From assembly GCF_006546835.1 (NCBI RefSeq), contig NZ_VICB01000003.1:124001-188000 (forward strand): a DNA stretch of 64,000 nucleotides. Reading direction: 5' to 3'. Below are positions 16,518-25,580 of this stretch, one piece after another. Each line of letters starts with the position of its first letter. Position 1 is the stretch's first letter. A program made the translations under genes and the position numbers. This stretch comes from Actinomyces johnsonii. Its GTDB lineage: Bacteria; Actinomycetota; Actinomycetes; Actinomycetales; Actinomycetaceae. Under the pieces are notes generated by a model. It made no database searches. It saw only the letters and a program-made list of their open reading frames with translations, and was not told where the DNA came from.

Positions 16518-18140
16518 ATGGCTGAGCGTCATAGGGTGCACCCCGTGACTACTGAGACTTCTCCCCGGCCTCGCACCAAACGCTTCGTCGCGGTGATCGC
16601 CGCGCTCATGGTGTGCACCGGTCTGACTGCCTGCCAGGACGATCCGGAGATCACCGCCTCGCCGGCCACGGCATCGGCCTCGGCCACGATCCCAGCCGGG
16701 CTGGAGAACTTCTACAACCAGAAGGTTTCCTGGTACGCCTGCGCCAAGAAGGGCATGGGCGAGGCGAAGTCAGGGGAGAAGACCGACTTCACGTGCGCCA
16801 AGGTCAAGGTGCCGCTGGACTACAACAACCCCGGTGGCGAGACGATCGAGATCGCGATGAAGAAGCGGGCCGCGAGCGGGGACTCGGTCGGGTCCTTGTT
16901 CATCAACCCGGGCGGGCCGGGAGGTTCGGGCATTGAGCTGGTTGAGAGTGCCGGCTCCTACTTCTCCAAGAACCTGGTCGGCTCCTACGACGTCGTCGGC
17001 TTCGACCCCCGCGGCGTGGGTGCCTCGACGGCGATCGACTGCCTGACCGATGCCGAGCTCGACGCCGAGCGAGCCGGTGCGAATGACCCGGCGACGCCGT
17101 CGGCCTCCGCCACCGTGGAGCGGGCTCAGCAGATGAACTCGGCCTGCGAGTCGAAGACCAGTACGCCAGGGCTTCTGGACCATATCGATACCATCAGCGC
17201 TGCTCGGGACCTCGACATCCTGCGCGCGGTCGACGGGCAGCAGGTGCTCACCTACCTGGGCTTCTCCTACGGCACCTACCTGGGAGCAACCTACGCCGAG
17301 CTCTTCCCGACCAACACCGGTCGCCTGGTCCTCGACGGCGCCGTCGACCCCACCCTGAGCGCCGAGGATATGAGCCTGGGTCAGGCTAAGGGCTTCGAGG
17401 CCTCGCTGCGGGCCTACGTGGAGAACTGCCAGAGCGCCAAGTTGGGCTGCCCCCTGAGCGGGGACGTCGACTCCGGCGTCTCCCAAATCCGGGAGTTCCT
17501 GGAGTCCACCAAGACGGCGCCGATCCCGACCTCCGATGACAATCGGCCGCTGACCTACGATCTGGCCCTTTACGGAGTCTTGGGGTCGATGTATCAGACC
17601 AGCCTGTGGCCGACCCTCAACCTGGCTCTGACGCAGGCGATGGGCAACGCGGGCAACCCGGACGGAAGCATGCTGCTGACGATCGCCGACGCCATCGCCT
17701 CCCGGCAGAACGACGGCAGCTACTCCGGCAACAGTGCCGAGGCCCTCATGGCGGTCAACTGCCTGGACTTCCCGGTCCAGGGAGACAACACCTCCTGGGA
17801 GCAGAACGCCGCCGCCGTCAAAGAGGCCTCCCCCACCTTCAGCGCTCAGCTGCTCTACCCCGACGCCTACTGCCAGGGTTGGGGCCACGAGTCGAGCCGC
17901 AAGCGCGAGAAGATCACGGCCTCTGGCGCCGCGCCGATTCTGGTGGTGGGCACCACCGGCGACCCGGCGACCCCCTACGCCTGGTCCGAGGCACTGGCCC
18001 AGCAGCTCGAGACCGGCCAGCTCCTCACCTGGAAGGGCAACGGCCACACCGCCTACGGACGCTCCAACGACTGCGTCAAGAACGCCGTGGATACCTACCT
18101 GCTCAACGGGACGATGCCCGAGAAGGGACTGACCTGCTGA
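16518..18140 (+). CDS. TAP-like alpha/beta hydrolase, lipoprotein copy 4
   Basis: 540 residues and the most divergent member. Instead of a cleavable Ala-rich signal it has a lipobox (MVCTGLTAC), so it is probably anchored to the membrane. The hydrolase core is complete: INPGGPGGSG, FDPRGVGAS, Ser250 in GFSYGTYLG, Asp in GTTGDPATPYAWS, His in GNGHTAYG. The insert before the nucleophile is short. The ATG follows a strong AAGGAGGAGG, unlike the leaderless copies 1-3, so it is translated differently. It may be the ancestral gene, with copies 1-3 later expansions (inference). Confidence 0.9.
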   Translation: MAERHRVHPVTTETSPRPRTKRFVAVIAALMVCTGLTACQDDPEITASPATASASATIPAGLENFYNQKVSWYACAKKGMGEAKSGEKTDFTCAKVKVPLDYNNPGGETIEIAMKKRAASGDSVGSLFINPGGPGGSGIELVESAGSYFSKNLVGSYDVVGFDPRGVGASTAIDCLTDAELDAERAGANDPATPSASATVERAQQMNSACESKTSTPGLLDHIDTISAARDLDILRAVDGQQVLTYLGFSYGTYLGATYAELFPTNTGRLVLDGAVDPTLSAEDMSLGQAKGFEASLRAYVENCQSAKLGCPLSGDVDSGVSQIREFLESTKTAPIPTSDDNRPLTYDLALYGVLGSMYQTSLWPTLNLALTQAMGNAGNPDGSMLLTIADAIASRQNDGSYSGNSAEALMAVNCLDFPVQGDNTSWEQNAAAVKEASPTFSAQLLYPDAYCQGWGHESSRKREKITASGAAPILVVGTTGDPATPYAWSEALAQQLETGQLLTWKGNGHTAYGRSNDCVKNAVDTYLLNGTMPEKGLTC

Positions 18141-18155
18141 TGGGGTGATGGGGCG

Positions 18156-19154
18156 CTACTCGCGCAGCTCGCCGGCGATGGAGCGCCCCATCCACTGGGC
18201 CAACTCGACTCCGCGCAGCCCCTGTGAGAGCAGGAACTGCACCTTGGCGTAGGTGGCCTCCAGGGTCATATCGCGGCTTCCGACGGCGCCGCTGCGGGCC
18301 AGCGCGTCTCCGGACTCGTAGCGTCCCAGGAGCACCTCGGACTCGTGGCACTGGGAGGTGACGATGACGGCAGTCCCGGTGGCGATCACTCGCTCGACGA
18401 CGTCGGTCAGCCCCGGCTCCCGAGAGGGGATGTTGCCCACCCCGAAGGCCCGCAGGACCACGGCCTCGGGCGGGGGCGTCAGTAGTGCCTCCAGGCGCGC
18501 CGCGGTGATGCCCGGGGCCAGGTCGATCACGACGACGTCGTGGCGCGCGTAGGGCGCGGTGTTCTTCCAGCCCGTCCCCGTCGGCGCTGCCGCGGCCCAC
18601 TGCCATGGGGCGCCGACGGTGGCCAGCGGGGCGGTGTTGGGGGACTCGAAGCCGGTGAAGGCCCACGAGGAGGACTTCGTCGCCCGATTGCCGGCCAGGA
18701 GCCGGTGACCGAAGAACAACGAGACCCCGCCGACGTGGCCGGAGGTGGCGGCCCTGAGCGCGCCGGTGACGTTCGCTGCGGCGTCGGAGCCCAGGATCCC
18801 GAGCGGGAGCTGGGATCCGGTGACGACGACGGGCGTGGTCAGGTCCGTCAGCGCGTAGGACAGGGCGGCGCTCGTGTAGGCCATCGTGTCGGTCCCGTGC
18901 AGGACCACGAAGGCGGTCTGTGGATCGGCGGCGGCGTGGCTGCGCAGGTCGTCCACGATCGCCTGCCATGACAACGGGGTGGCATTCGAGGAGTCGATGA
19001 GTGGCTCCAATGAGGTCACCGACACCGTGTGCGCCAGGGGCGTGCCCGCCAGCAGGACGGCGAGCCACCCCTCCAGATCGGCCCCGGGAGCCAGGCCATG
19101 GGAGGAGTCCACCATGCCGATGGTGCCTCCGGTATAGGTGATGTGGACGCGCAT
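18156..19154 (-). CDS. ansA: type I L-asparaginase
   Basis: Hydrolyses L-asparagine to aspartate and ammonia; no signal peptide, so probably cytoplasmic. 332 residues. The first catalytic Thr is in YTGGTIGM near the N-terminus, and the second Thr-Asp pair in VLHGTDTMAYTSAAL. GSQLPLG and GVGNIPS are also family motifs. I start at 19154 because GGAG lies 9 nt upstream and the family begins just before the TGGT motif; the frame stays open further upstream through the remains of a permease gene. It ends 15 nt from the convergent hydrolase copy 4. Confidence 0.92.
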   Translation of the reverse strand: MRVHITYTGGTIGMVDSSHGLAPGADLEGWLAVLLAGTPLAHTVSVTSLEPLIDSSNATPLSWQAIVDDLRSHAAADPQTAFVVLHGTDTMAYTSAALSYALTDLTTPVVVTGSQLPLGILGSDAAANVTGALRAATSGHVGGVSLFFGHRLLAGNRATKSSSWAFTGFESPNTAPLATVGAPWQWAAAAPTGTGWKNTAPYARHDVVVIDLAPGITAARLEALLTPPPEAVVLRAFGVGNIPSREPGLTDVVERVIATGTAVIVTSQCHESEVLLGRYESGDALARSGAVGSRDMTLEATYAKVQFLLSQGLRGVELAQWMGRSIAGELRE

Positions 19155-19269
19155 GGGTAGGACTCCTGCCGGTGAGGCGCCGTCGGATGTGGATGTGACA
19201 CCGTTGTGCGGTGAGGCGGACGCGGATCCGTCCACCTCGTCGGCGAGGACCTTCTCGAGGGGGATCTCC

Positions 19270-19960
19270 CCCGGATTTGTCCCCGCACCGCGCTCCAGCC
19301 TGCCACCATCATGACGACGATGGCGAACAGTGGTCCATCGCCCGTCCGGGGAGGTCTGGGGGTGGGGGGCGATGACAATACCGATCCCGATGAGATTCAT
19401 GATGATCTTGAAGGCGCGCCCGGTGATGGACGGGCCGGCATTGATCCAGAACAGTGCGGGGTTAAGAACCGCTGCCTGAATGATGCCGCTGGCATAGGGG
19501 CGCAGACTCCCGCCATCTGCGTGCCACCGAAGGTGAAGACCTCACCGACGGTGAGGATGAAGCGGATGAAGAGGATGAAGACGATTGGGAATCCCCGTGG
19601 AAGAATCCGCCGTCTCCGAGGATGTTATGAGCTCTGGCGCTGATCGCATCTCCGTTGGAGACCGTGCCGGCGTGAAGCCCGGGAACAATGGCCGCGATGA
19701 CGACCGCCATGAAGGGCGCGATGGTGGTGACCCGGATGAGCGCGAACCAGAACTCCGTCTCCCAGACTAACGTTCGGAATCGTCAACGGCGATCAGCTGG
19801 AGGTTGCGGTTCTTCAGTGACTTGTTATAGCCGGTTCCGCCGTGGTCCTGGGATGGGATCGTCTTGGAGGAAGGGGCGACGGAGAACTGCGATGAATCCG
19901 GTTGGGGTGGCGCAGGAGTGGGGGAGGAGCAGGACGAAGACTGATCTTGGAGCCCCTTAT
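19270..19960 (-). pseudogene. decayed APC-family amino-acid permease
   Basis: Pieces of a permease remain in order on the minus strand. Near 19800-19840 is an N-terminal GYNKSLKNRNLQLIAVD, as in APC transporters just before helix 1. Directly after a stop comes WETEFWFALIRVTTIAPFM (helix 5 type). After a frameshift comes EVFTFGGTQMAGV (helix 6 type). PLFAIVVMMVAGWSAVRG near 19290 may be the last helix. Helices 1-4 and most of 7-11 are missing. It lies directly upstream of the asparaginase, so an asparagine or related permease is a reasonable guess. Boundaries are approximate. Confidence 0.6.
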
Positions 19961-20219
19961 GGAGCTGGTTGAATGACGTGCGGAGAATAGCGAGGCCCGG
20001 GCTGCAGAGACGGGCGGTGCTATGCCGAATCGTCCAGGATGCGCACTGATCCGGTAATGCTCCAGCGCTGGGGCTGACAGGAGGGCGGGGAGTACCCGCA
20101 GTTGCGATGACACCCGGGAGGCTGCGAACTGTGTCGAGGAACACGGCTGGTGGCGTTGTGCTGGATTGCGGTGGTGGTCGCCGGAACGGTATCTTCAACT
20201 CTGCTGCTTACGCCAGTGC

Positions 20220-20292
20220 GCCGCCTTAGCTCAGTCGGCAGAGCGATTCACTCGTAATGAATAGGTCGTGGGTTCGATTCCCACAGGCGGCT
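20220..20292 (+). tRNA. tRNA-Thr (anticodon CGT)
   Basis: A 73-nt cloverleaf: acceptor GCCGCCT/AGGCGGC with discriminator T, D stem GCTC/GAGC, anticodon stem ATTCA/TGAAT with loop CTCGTAA (anticodon CGT, reads ACG), and T arm GTGGG-TTCGATT-CCCAC. The CCA end is not encoded. Confidence 0.96.
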
Positions 20293-20298
20293 CGATCG

Positions 20299-20326
20299 GC
20301 CCCGGGAGTGTGTCTCCCGGGGCTTT
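20299..20326 (+). terminator. terminator after tRNA-Thr
   Basis: Perfect 10-bp stem GCCCCGGGAG/CTCCCGGGGC with loop TGTGT followed by TTT, starting 7 nt after the tRNA. Confidence 0.8.
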
Positions 20327-20353
20327 CGTGTTGCTCGTCGCCCTGTCTCGCAT

Positions 20354-20792
20354 GTGCGTTCCGACACACATATGCCTTCTCTGGCGCGGGAACTCTGGGA
20401 TGCTGCTTTCCGGAACGGCCGCGTCGCTGAAATCCTTGCTGTTCAGCGGCGGCACGCAGCGGAGGTTGCAGGATTTTACCGGTTTGGTAGGGGGTCGCTT
20501 GCGGGCCGAAGGGAGGCTCCGGGTGGCGGCGGACAATCTCTTCTGGCTGGGAGAATCCTGTCCTCATAACTGGGATCCTTCTGGGAGAGATGAGGTCCTG
20601 GTTCAGATGATCATCGGATACCTCGAAGCGGTCTGGAGGCTGGAGCTGGTTGAGAGCGGTTTGCTCGACAGCGCCTCGTGGAGATCTCCAAAGGTTGACA
20701 TCAGTGATTTCACAGTTTTCTTCCCCGTGTGCGGGCCTCGTGGGTGGGGTATGCCGATGGTGGCCCGCTGTGAGATAAGGGTGCCGGGGTGA
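20354..20792 (+). pseudogene. possible frameshifted hypothetical gene
   Basis: One frame starts LARELWDAAFRNGRVAEI and stops at 20569. A second frame from about 20400 reads NLFWLGESCPHNWDPSGRDE and LVQMIIGYLEAVWRLELVE to 20792. Joined they would give a 140-residue soluble protein, but I recognise no family and see no clear ribosome site. Either a decayed gene or chance reading frames. Confidence 0.22.
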
Positions 20793-20821
20793 TCGGTAAT
20801 GCGGGTGGCGAAAAAGTCATG

Positions 20822-20850
20822 TTGCATTGAAGGCAACTATTGTTTAATCT
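20822..20850 (+). promoter_or_regulatory. promoter of lsr2
   Basis: TTGCAT at 20822-20827 and TAATCT at 20845-20850 are separated by exactly 17 nt, a good housekeeping-type promoter. Transcription would begin near 20857, leaving a leader of about 50 nt. Confidence 0.65.
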
Positions 20851-20907
20851 AACGTTGTCCGCAGCGGGATACATCTTGGGCCCGCATCCCGATCAGAATG
20901 AGGAATC

Positions 20908-21237
20908 ATGGCACAGAAGACTCAGGTCATCCTCGTCGACGATGTCGACGGGTCGGAGGCCAACCAGACCGTCACTTTCGCCCTTGATGGCGTGACTTAC
21001 GAGATCGACCTGAACGATGAGCACGCAGCTGCTCTTCGTGAGTCCCTGGAGGAATGGGTTGGAAAGGCGCGTCGTACTGGCGGCCGTCGCAGTTCTGGCC
21101 GTCGTCGTTCCAGCGGTCCTTCCGACACTCAGAAGATTCGTGAGTGGGCCCGTGAGCAGGGCCGGGAGGTTTCTGACCGTGGTCGCGTCTCCGCCGAGGT
21201 GCGCAAGGCCTACTACGAGGTTCACCCTAACAACTGA
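20908..21237 (+). CDS. lsr2: Lsr2 nucleoid-associated protein
   Basis: A 109-residue H-NS-like bridging protein that silences AT-rich, often acquired DNA in actinobacteria. The N-terminal dimerisation part (TQVILVDDVDGSEANQTVTF; YEIDLNDEHAAALRESL) and a C-terminal AT-hook-like domain (IREWAREQGREVSDRGRVS, with the RGR minor-groove motif) are both intact, joined by an Arg/Ser-rich linker. The ATG follows GAGGAA. It is monocistronic, with its own promoter and a strong terminator. It may bind the lower-GC patch at 35-36.4 kb (inference). Confidence 0.96.
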   Translation: MAQKTQVILVDDVDGSEANQTVTFALDGVTYEIDLNDEHAAALRESLEEWVGKARRTGGRRSSGRRRSSGPSDTQKIREWAREQGREVSDRGRVSAEVRKAYYEVHPNN

Positions 21238-21311
21238 GGGCGCCCGGGGTCGGTGGGCTCATGTGAGCCGGCACCCTGCGTCGAGTCAACCTCGAGCTTA
21301 TTGCCACCTCG

Positions 21312-21363
21312 CACAATGGTCTTGGTTATGCGCTTGAGCGCATAACCAAGACCATTGTGTTTT
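21312..21363 (+). terminator. long perfect terminator hairpin after lsr2
   Basis: A 23-bp perfect stem (arm starts CACAATGGTCTTGG, 21312-21334 with 21337-21359) around a 2-nt centre, followed by TTTT. Unusually long and AT-containing for an intrinsic terminator. I see no gene in 21364-21642. Confidence 0.8.
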
Positions 21364-21642
21364 CAATACGTGAATATGGTCTTCATGTGAGCGTTGTGCA
21401 CAAGATGCTGCATAGAGATCGTGCCATTGGGTGGTGGTGTGGAGGCGTCTGCGCGATGCTCGTGAGTACTGCATGGAACCTGGGCGCCGGCGGTGGCGGC
21501 CTGGGGAGCGTGACCGAGGTACCGGCAGCGCATGCGGCTCCGGCTTCGACGCCTCGCCCGCACAGCCGACACCACCGCTCCCGGCTGTCCCTAGGACTTC
21601 CAGGACCTCGCGCCGTGCCTGTGAGCCTGGCAGGATAGGACC

Positions 21643-22380
21643 ATGGCTTACACCCTCGTACTGCTCCGCCACGGCGAGAGCGAATGGAACGCGAAGAACC
21701 TCTTCACCGGCTGGGTCGACGTCCCGCTGTCAGACAAGGGCCGCGCCGAGGCGGTCCACGGCGGTGAGCTCCTCAAGGAGGCGGGCGTCCTCCCCGAGAA
21801 GCTCTTCACCTCGATGCTGCGCCGCGCCATTATGACCGCCAACCTGTCCCTGGACGCCGCTGACCGCCACTGGATCCCGGTGGAGCGCGACTGGCGCCTC
21901 AACGAACGCCACTACGGCGCCCTGCAGGGCAAGAACAAGAAGGAGATCCGCGACGAGTACGGGGAGGAGCAGTTCATGCAGTGGCGCCGCTCCTACGACG
22001 TGCCGCCGCCGGCCATCGAGCCGGGCTCCGAGTTCTCCCAGGACACCGACCCCCGCTACGCCGGTGAGCCCATCCCCGCCACCGAGTGCCTCAAGGACGT
22101 TCTCGAGCGTCTGCTGCCCTACTGGGAGGGCACCATCGTCCCCGAGATCAAGACCGGCAAGACCGTCATGATCGCCGCTCACGGCAACTCGCTGCGCGCC
22201 ATCGTCAAGCACCTGGACGACATCTCCGACGACGACATCGCCGGCGTCAACATCCCCACCGGCATCCCGCTGGTCTACGAGCTCGACGAGGAGACTCTCA
22301 AGCCGATCAAGAAGGGCGGCCGCTACCTCGACCCCGAGGCCGAGGCCAAGATCGCAGCGGTGGCCAACCAGGGTAAGTGA
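21643..22380 (+). CDS. gpmA: 2,3-bisphosphoglycerate-dependent phosphoglycerate mutase
   Basis: Interconverts 3- and 2-phosphoglycerate in glycolysis. 245 residues, the usual length. The phospho-accepting His10 lies in [26 protein letters not shown] and [14 protein letters not shown] carry the other active-site residues. The ATG has AGGATAGG just upstream. It ends in a bidirectional terminator shared with phoU. Confidence 0.97.
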   Translation: MAYTLVLLRHGESEWNAKNLFTGWVDVPLSDKGRAEAVHGGELLKEAGVLPEKLFTSMLRRAIMTANLSLDAADRHWIPVERDWRLNERHYGALQGKNKKEIRDEYGEEQFMQWRRSYDVPPPAIEPGSEFSQDTDPRYAGEPIPATECLKDVLERLLPYWEGTIVPEIKTGKTVMIAAHGNSLRAIVKHLDDISDDDIAGVNIPTGIPLVYELDEETLKPIKKGGRYLDPEAEAKIAAVANQGK

Positions 22381-22410
22381 GGCCATCGGCTTCCTGTCCC
22401 TGTGAATGAC

Positions 22411-22452
22411 GCGGGCGGCGTCGAATCTGAAACAAGGTTCGACGCCGCCCGT
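22411..22452. terminator. bidirectional terminator between gpmA and phoU
   Basis: Stem CGGGCGGCGTCGAA paired with TTCGACGCCGCCCG around a 12-nt loop, between two convergent genes. Confidence 0.75.
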
Positions 22453-22503
22453 CTGATTGGTGTCGCTCCCAGCTCCGAGGCGGTTCCGGCTGGGCCCGGG
22501 TGC

Positions 22504-23184
22504 TCAGTGGAGCGCGTCGGCGTCCTCTGCGTCATGCGTCTCCGGCATGGAGGCCCCCGAGACGAGGTAGGCCACGCGGCTGGCCACCGATGTTGAGTGG
22601 TCTCCGAAGCGCTCCAGGAACCGGCCCATGAGGACGGCGTCGATGACCTGTTGGCGGCTCAGGTCGTGGGCCGGATCCAGAATCATCTGGAAGGAGCGCC
22701 GGTGCAGGGCGTCGAGCTCGGCGTCGTTGGACTGGATGACGGCGGCCAGTTCCAGGTCCCGCGTCGAGATGAGGCGGGCGACGTCCTTGCCTGCGCGCAC
22801 CGCCAGGTCCGCCATCTGAAGGATAAGTCCCAGGACCGGTTCGGGCAGCGGCGGCTCGGGGTAGCGGCCTCGAGCGATCGCCGCCACGTGGCGGGCCAGG
22901 TCGCCCTGGCGCTCAAGGGTCTGGGCCATGCGCAGCGCGGACAGGACATTGCGCAGGTCTCCTGCCACCGGCTGCTGGCGGGCCAGCAGCATGACGCACA
23001 GGTCGTCGATGTCGCGCTGAAGGTCGTTGATGCGCTCGTCGGCGTCGATCACCTGCTCGGCGATGACGATGTCGCCCTCACGCAGGGACTCCGCCGCCCG
23101 CTCGATCGCGGTGGCGACCTGGTTGGCCATGGACTCGAGGTCGGAGCCCAGCTGTTTGAGCTCCTGATTGAAGATGGCGCGCAT
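22504..23184 (-). CDS. phoU: phosphate signalling protein PhoU
   Basis: 226 residues, all alpha-helical, with two PhoU repeats whose metal-binding helices show ERQGDLARHVAAIA (first) and ERFGDHSTSVASRV (second). PhoU restrains the phosphate sensor kinase and Pst uptake. It is divergent from the adjacent kinase-regulator pair, the arrangement seen around senX3-regX3 in mycobacteria and other actinobacteria. No pst transporter genes lie in this window. Confidence 0.94.
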   Translation of the reverse strand: MRAIFNQELKQLGSDLESMANQVATAIERAAESLREGDIVIAEQVIDADERINDLQRDIDDLCVMLLARQQPVAGDLRNVLSALRMAQTLERQGDLARHVAAIARGRYPEPPLPEPVLGLILQMADLAVRAGKDVARLISTRDLELAAVIQSNDAELDALHRRSFQMILDPAHDLSRQQVIDAVLMGRFLERFGDHSTSVASRVAYLVSGASMPETHDAEDADALH

Positions 23185-23386
23185 GAGGCTGCTCCTGTTC
23201 CGGGCGGTTACCGATGGCCCGCGGCAATCGATGATGCGGCTCGACGGCGCGGCTCGACGGTCCTGCCGAGGGCGCGGTCAAGGATGTTGGCCCCAAGCAC
23301 AGCAGCCCCGCGACGCCGCCGCAAGCGGCGCGCCCAGGGGCCGGCCCGGCCGGGAAGCGCCGTCGGGTCTCAACTACCCTGGAAAG

Positions 23387-24610
23387 GTGGGCCCGACCGT
23401 CACCGTTCTCCTCATCGCCGCCGCCGTGGGTCTTGTGTGCCTGGGGGCGGCGATCGGCATCGTCCTGTCCCGGCGCGAGCGCAGGGCCGCCACGAGCGCC
23501 GCCGATCTGGCAGGACTGGCCGGGACTGACACGGCCGTCCCCGTCCTGGCCGCGCTGCGCTCGACGGTCGTCGTCCTCGATGACGACGACGAGGTCCTGC
23601 GCGCCTCGGCATCGGCCTACACCTTCAACATCGTGCGCGACGACGCCGTCGTCGAGCCGACCGTGGCGGCGATGGTGAACCGGGTACGGGCCTCGGGTCG
23701 GGCCCAGGACGCCGCTGTCACCGTGGCCCGGGGGAGAGTACCGGGGGCGGGTCAGTTCCACCTCCAGGTGCGCGTGGCCGGCATCGGTCAGGGACGCGTC
23801 CTCATCCTCATCGAGGACCGCACCGCCGCCCGCCGGGTGGAGGCCATGCGCCGCGATTTCGTGGCCAACGTCTCCCACGAGCTCAAGACCCCGGTCGGTG
23901 CGATCCAGCTGCTGGCCGAGACCGTTGAGGCCGGTGCCGACGACCCCGACTTCGTGCGCGACTACTCCGGGCGCATGCGCAAGGAGGCCCGCCGTCTGGG
24001 CGTCCTGGTCCAGGAGATCATCGAGCTCACCCGTCTCCAGGAGGGCGATGCCCTGGCCGAGCCCGAGGTCGTCGACATCGACGACGTCGTCGCCGAGGCC
24101 GTGGACCGGGTCCGCGTCGAGGCCGACGGCCGGCAGATCACCCTCGTGGCCGGAGGCACCAAGGGGCTGCGGGTCCGTGGCGACGCCGCCCTGATCACCA
24201 CGGCCGTTCGCAACCTGCTGGACAACGCCATCCGCTATTCCGAGCTCCGCACCCGGGTTGCGGTGGGCGTCTCGCTGGATGCGGAGGACCCCGAGATCGT
24301 GCGCATTGCCGTGGTCGATCAGGGCATCGGCATCCCCAAGGAGGAGCAGGAGCGCGTCTTCGAGCGCTTCTACCGCGTCGACAAAGGGCGATCTCGCGCC
24401 ACCGGCGGCACCGGCTTGGGCCTGAGCATCGTCAAGCATGTGGCCGCCGACCATGGCGGCACCGTCGAGCTGTGGTCCGTCCCGGGCCGCGGTTCGACCT
24501 TCACCCTCGTGCTGCCGCGCCTGCCCGAGGGGGAACCGGTCGACAGCGAGCCGGCCGAGGGCGTCCCCACGGATGACGCAGCCGGTCAGTCCGCGAGGAG
24601 TGCGTCATGA
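23387..24610 (+). CDS. senX3: SenX3-like phosphate sensor histidine kinase
   Basis: 407 residues from GTG 23387. One N-terminal helix (about 3-25; TVLLIAAAVGLVCLG) anchors it, with a PAS-like region (about 45-145). HisKA has His164 in FVANVSHELKTP. The ATPase domain shows NLLDNAIRYS, DQGIGIP, ERFYRVDKGRSR and GGTGLGLSIV. TACCCT at 23375-23380 stands 6 nt before the GTG, so the mRNA is probably leaderless; this also rules against longer frames that run into phoU. It overlaps regX3 by 4 nt. With PhoU and RegX3 it would sense phosphate limitation. Confidence 0.92.
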   Translation: MGPTVTVLLIAAAVGLVCLGAAIGIVLSRRERRAATSAADLAGLAGTDTAVPVLAALRSTVVVLDDDDEVLRASASAYTFNIVRDDAVVEPTVAAMVNRVRASGRAQDAAVTVARGRVPGAGQFHLQVRVAGIGQGRVLILIEDRTAARRVEAMRRDFVANVSHELKTPVGAIQLLAETVEAGADDPDFVRDYSGRMRKEARRLGVLVQEIIELTRLQEGDALAEPEVVDIDDVVAEAVDRVRVEADGRQITLVAGGTKGLRVRGDAALITTAVRNLLDNAIRYSELRTRVAVGVSLDAEDPEIVRIAVVDQGIGIPKEEQERVFERFYRVDKGRSRATGGTGLGLSIVKHVAADHGGTVELWSVPGRGSTFTLVLPRLPEGEPVDSEPAEGVPTDDAAGQSARSAS

Positions 24611-25440
24611 GCCCGGCCGAGCCCTCCACGGTGTCGGCCACGGTGTCGGCCGCGGTGCCGGTCACAGGGCAGGCCGCGGGGAAGGCCTCGGGACATGCCA
24701 CTGCGTCGCCGGCATCGTCGGTCGGCCCAACCCGCATCCTCCTGGTCGAGGATGAGGAGAACTTCCGCGACCCACTGGCCCTCGGCCTGCGGCGCGACGG
24801 CTTCGAGGTGGTCGAGGCCGAGGACGGCCAGCGCGCCATCGAGATCTTCGAGGCCTCCCGGCGCCCCGGCGGCGTCGGTCCCATCGACCTGGTCCTGCTG
24901 GACCTCATGCTGCCGCGCCTGGACGGGACCGAGGTGTGCACTCGTATCCGGCGCTCCTCCACCGTTCCGGTCATCATGCTCAGCGCCAAGGACACCGAAC
25001 TGGACAAGATCGTCGGCCTGGAGATCGGCGCCGACGACTACGTCACCAAGCCCTACTCCTACCGAGAGCTTCTGGCGCGCCTCAAGGCCGTTCTGCGCCG
25101 CAGCCGGGCGGCGCCCCAGGAACCCGAGCAGGTTCTGGCGGCCGGACGGGTGCGGATGGATGTGGAGAGGCACGAGGTCAGGGTCGACGGCGAGGCAGTC
25201 GCCATGCCGCTGCGGGAGTTCGAGCTCTTAGAGCTGTTCCTCCGGCATCCCGATCGTGTTCTCACCCGTAGCCAGATCATCGAGCGCCTCTGGGGACCCG
25301 ATTACGAGGGCGATACCAAAACCCTGGATGTCCACGTCAAACGGCTACGGGGCAGGATTGAGGCGGACGCCTCCAAACCGGTTCTCATCACCACGGTCAG
25401 GGGCCTCGGCTATCGCCTCGACAGCGGTTCGGATCGCTGA
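24607..25440 (+). CDS. regX3: RegX3-like response regulator
   Basis: 277 residues, ATGA overlap with the kinase gene. The receiver domain has LVEDEENF, phospho-acceptor Asp99 (LVLLDLMLPRLDG) and YVTKPYSYRE; the winged helix ends LDVHVKRLRGRI and TTVRGLGYRLD. About 37 Ala/Ser/Val-rich residues precede the receiver, an extension absent from most RegX3 proteins; the overlap supports translation from 24607, though a later start cannot be excluded. It should activate phosphate-starvation genes. Confidence 0.92.
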   Translation: MSPAEPSTVSATVSAAVPVTGQAAGKASGHATASPASSVGPTRILLVEDEENFRDPLALGLRRDGFEVVEAEDGQRAIEIFEASRRPGGVGPIDLVLLDLMLPRLDGTEVCTRIRRSSTVPVIMLSAKDTELDKIVGLEIGADDYVTKPYSYRELLARLKAVLRRSRAAPQEPEQVLAAGRVRMDVERHEVRVDGEAVAMPLREFELLELFLRHPDRVLTRSQIIERLWGPDYEGDTKTLDVHVKRLRGRIEADASKPVLITTVRGLGYRLDSGSDR

Positions 25441-25540
25441 ACCCCCTTTGCGATGACGTGGCATTCCCATCCCGATCCCGAGTCGTGCTCGCCGTGATCC
25501 CTGTGAGATACCTCCCCGATCTTTTCGCGGAATGACCTGA

Positions 25541-25546
25541 TAAACT
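25541..25546 (+). promoter_or_regulatory. -10 box upstream of carD
   Basis: TAAACT 35 nt before the carD start; no good -35 is seen (GATCTT with 17-nt spacing is weak). CarD-dependent promoters often lack strong -35 boxes. Confidence 0.4.
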
Positions 25547-25580
25547 AGAGGTCCACAAACCAGTCTGGAGAGTCATCCTT

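Noticed and set aside
20220-20340. tRNA gene as an integration site of a mobile element
   Set aside because: No integrase, no repeated tRNA 3' end and ordinary genes follow.
21357-21638. Possible small gene between lsr2 and gpmA
   Set aside because: It begins inside the lsr2 terminator, has no ribosome site and no recognisable protein pattern.
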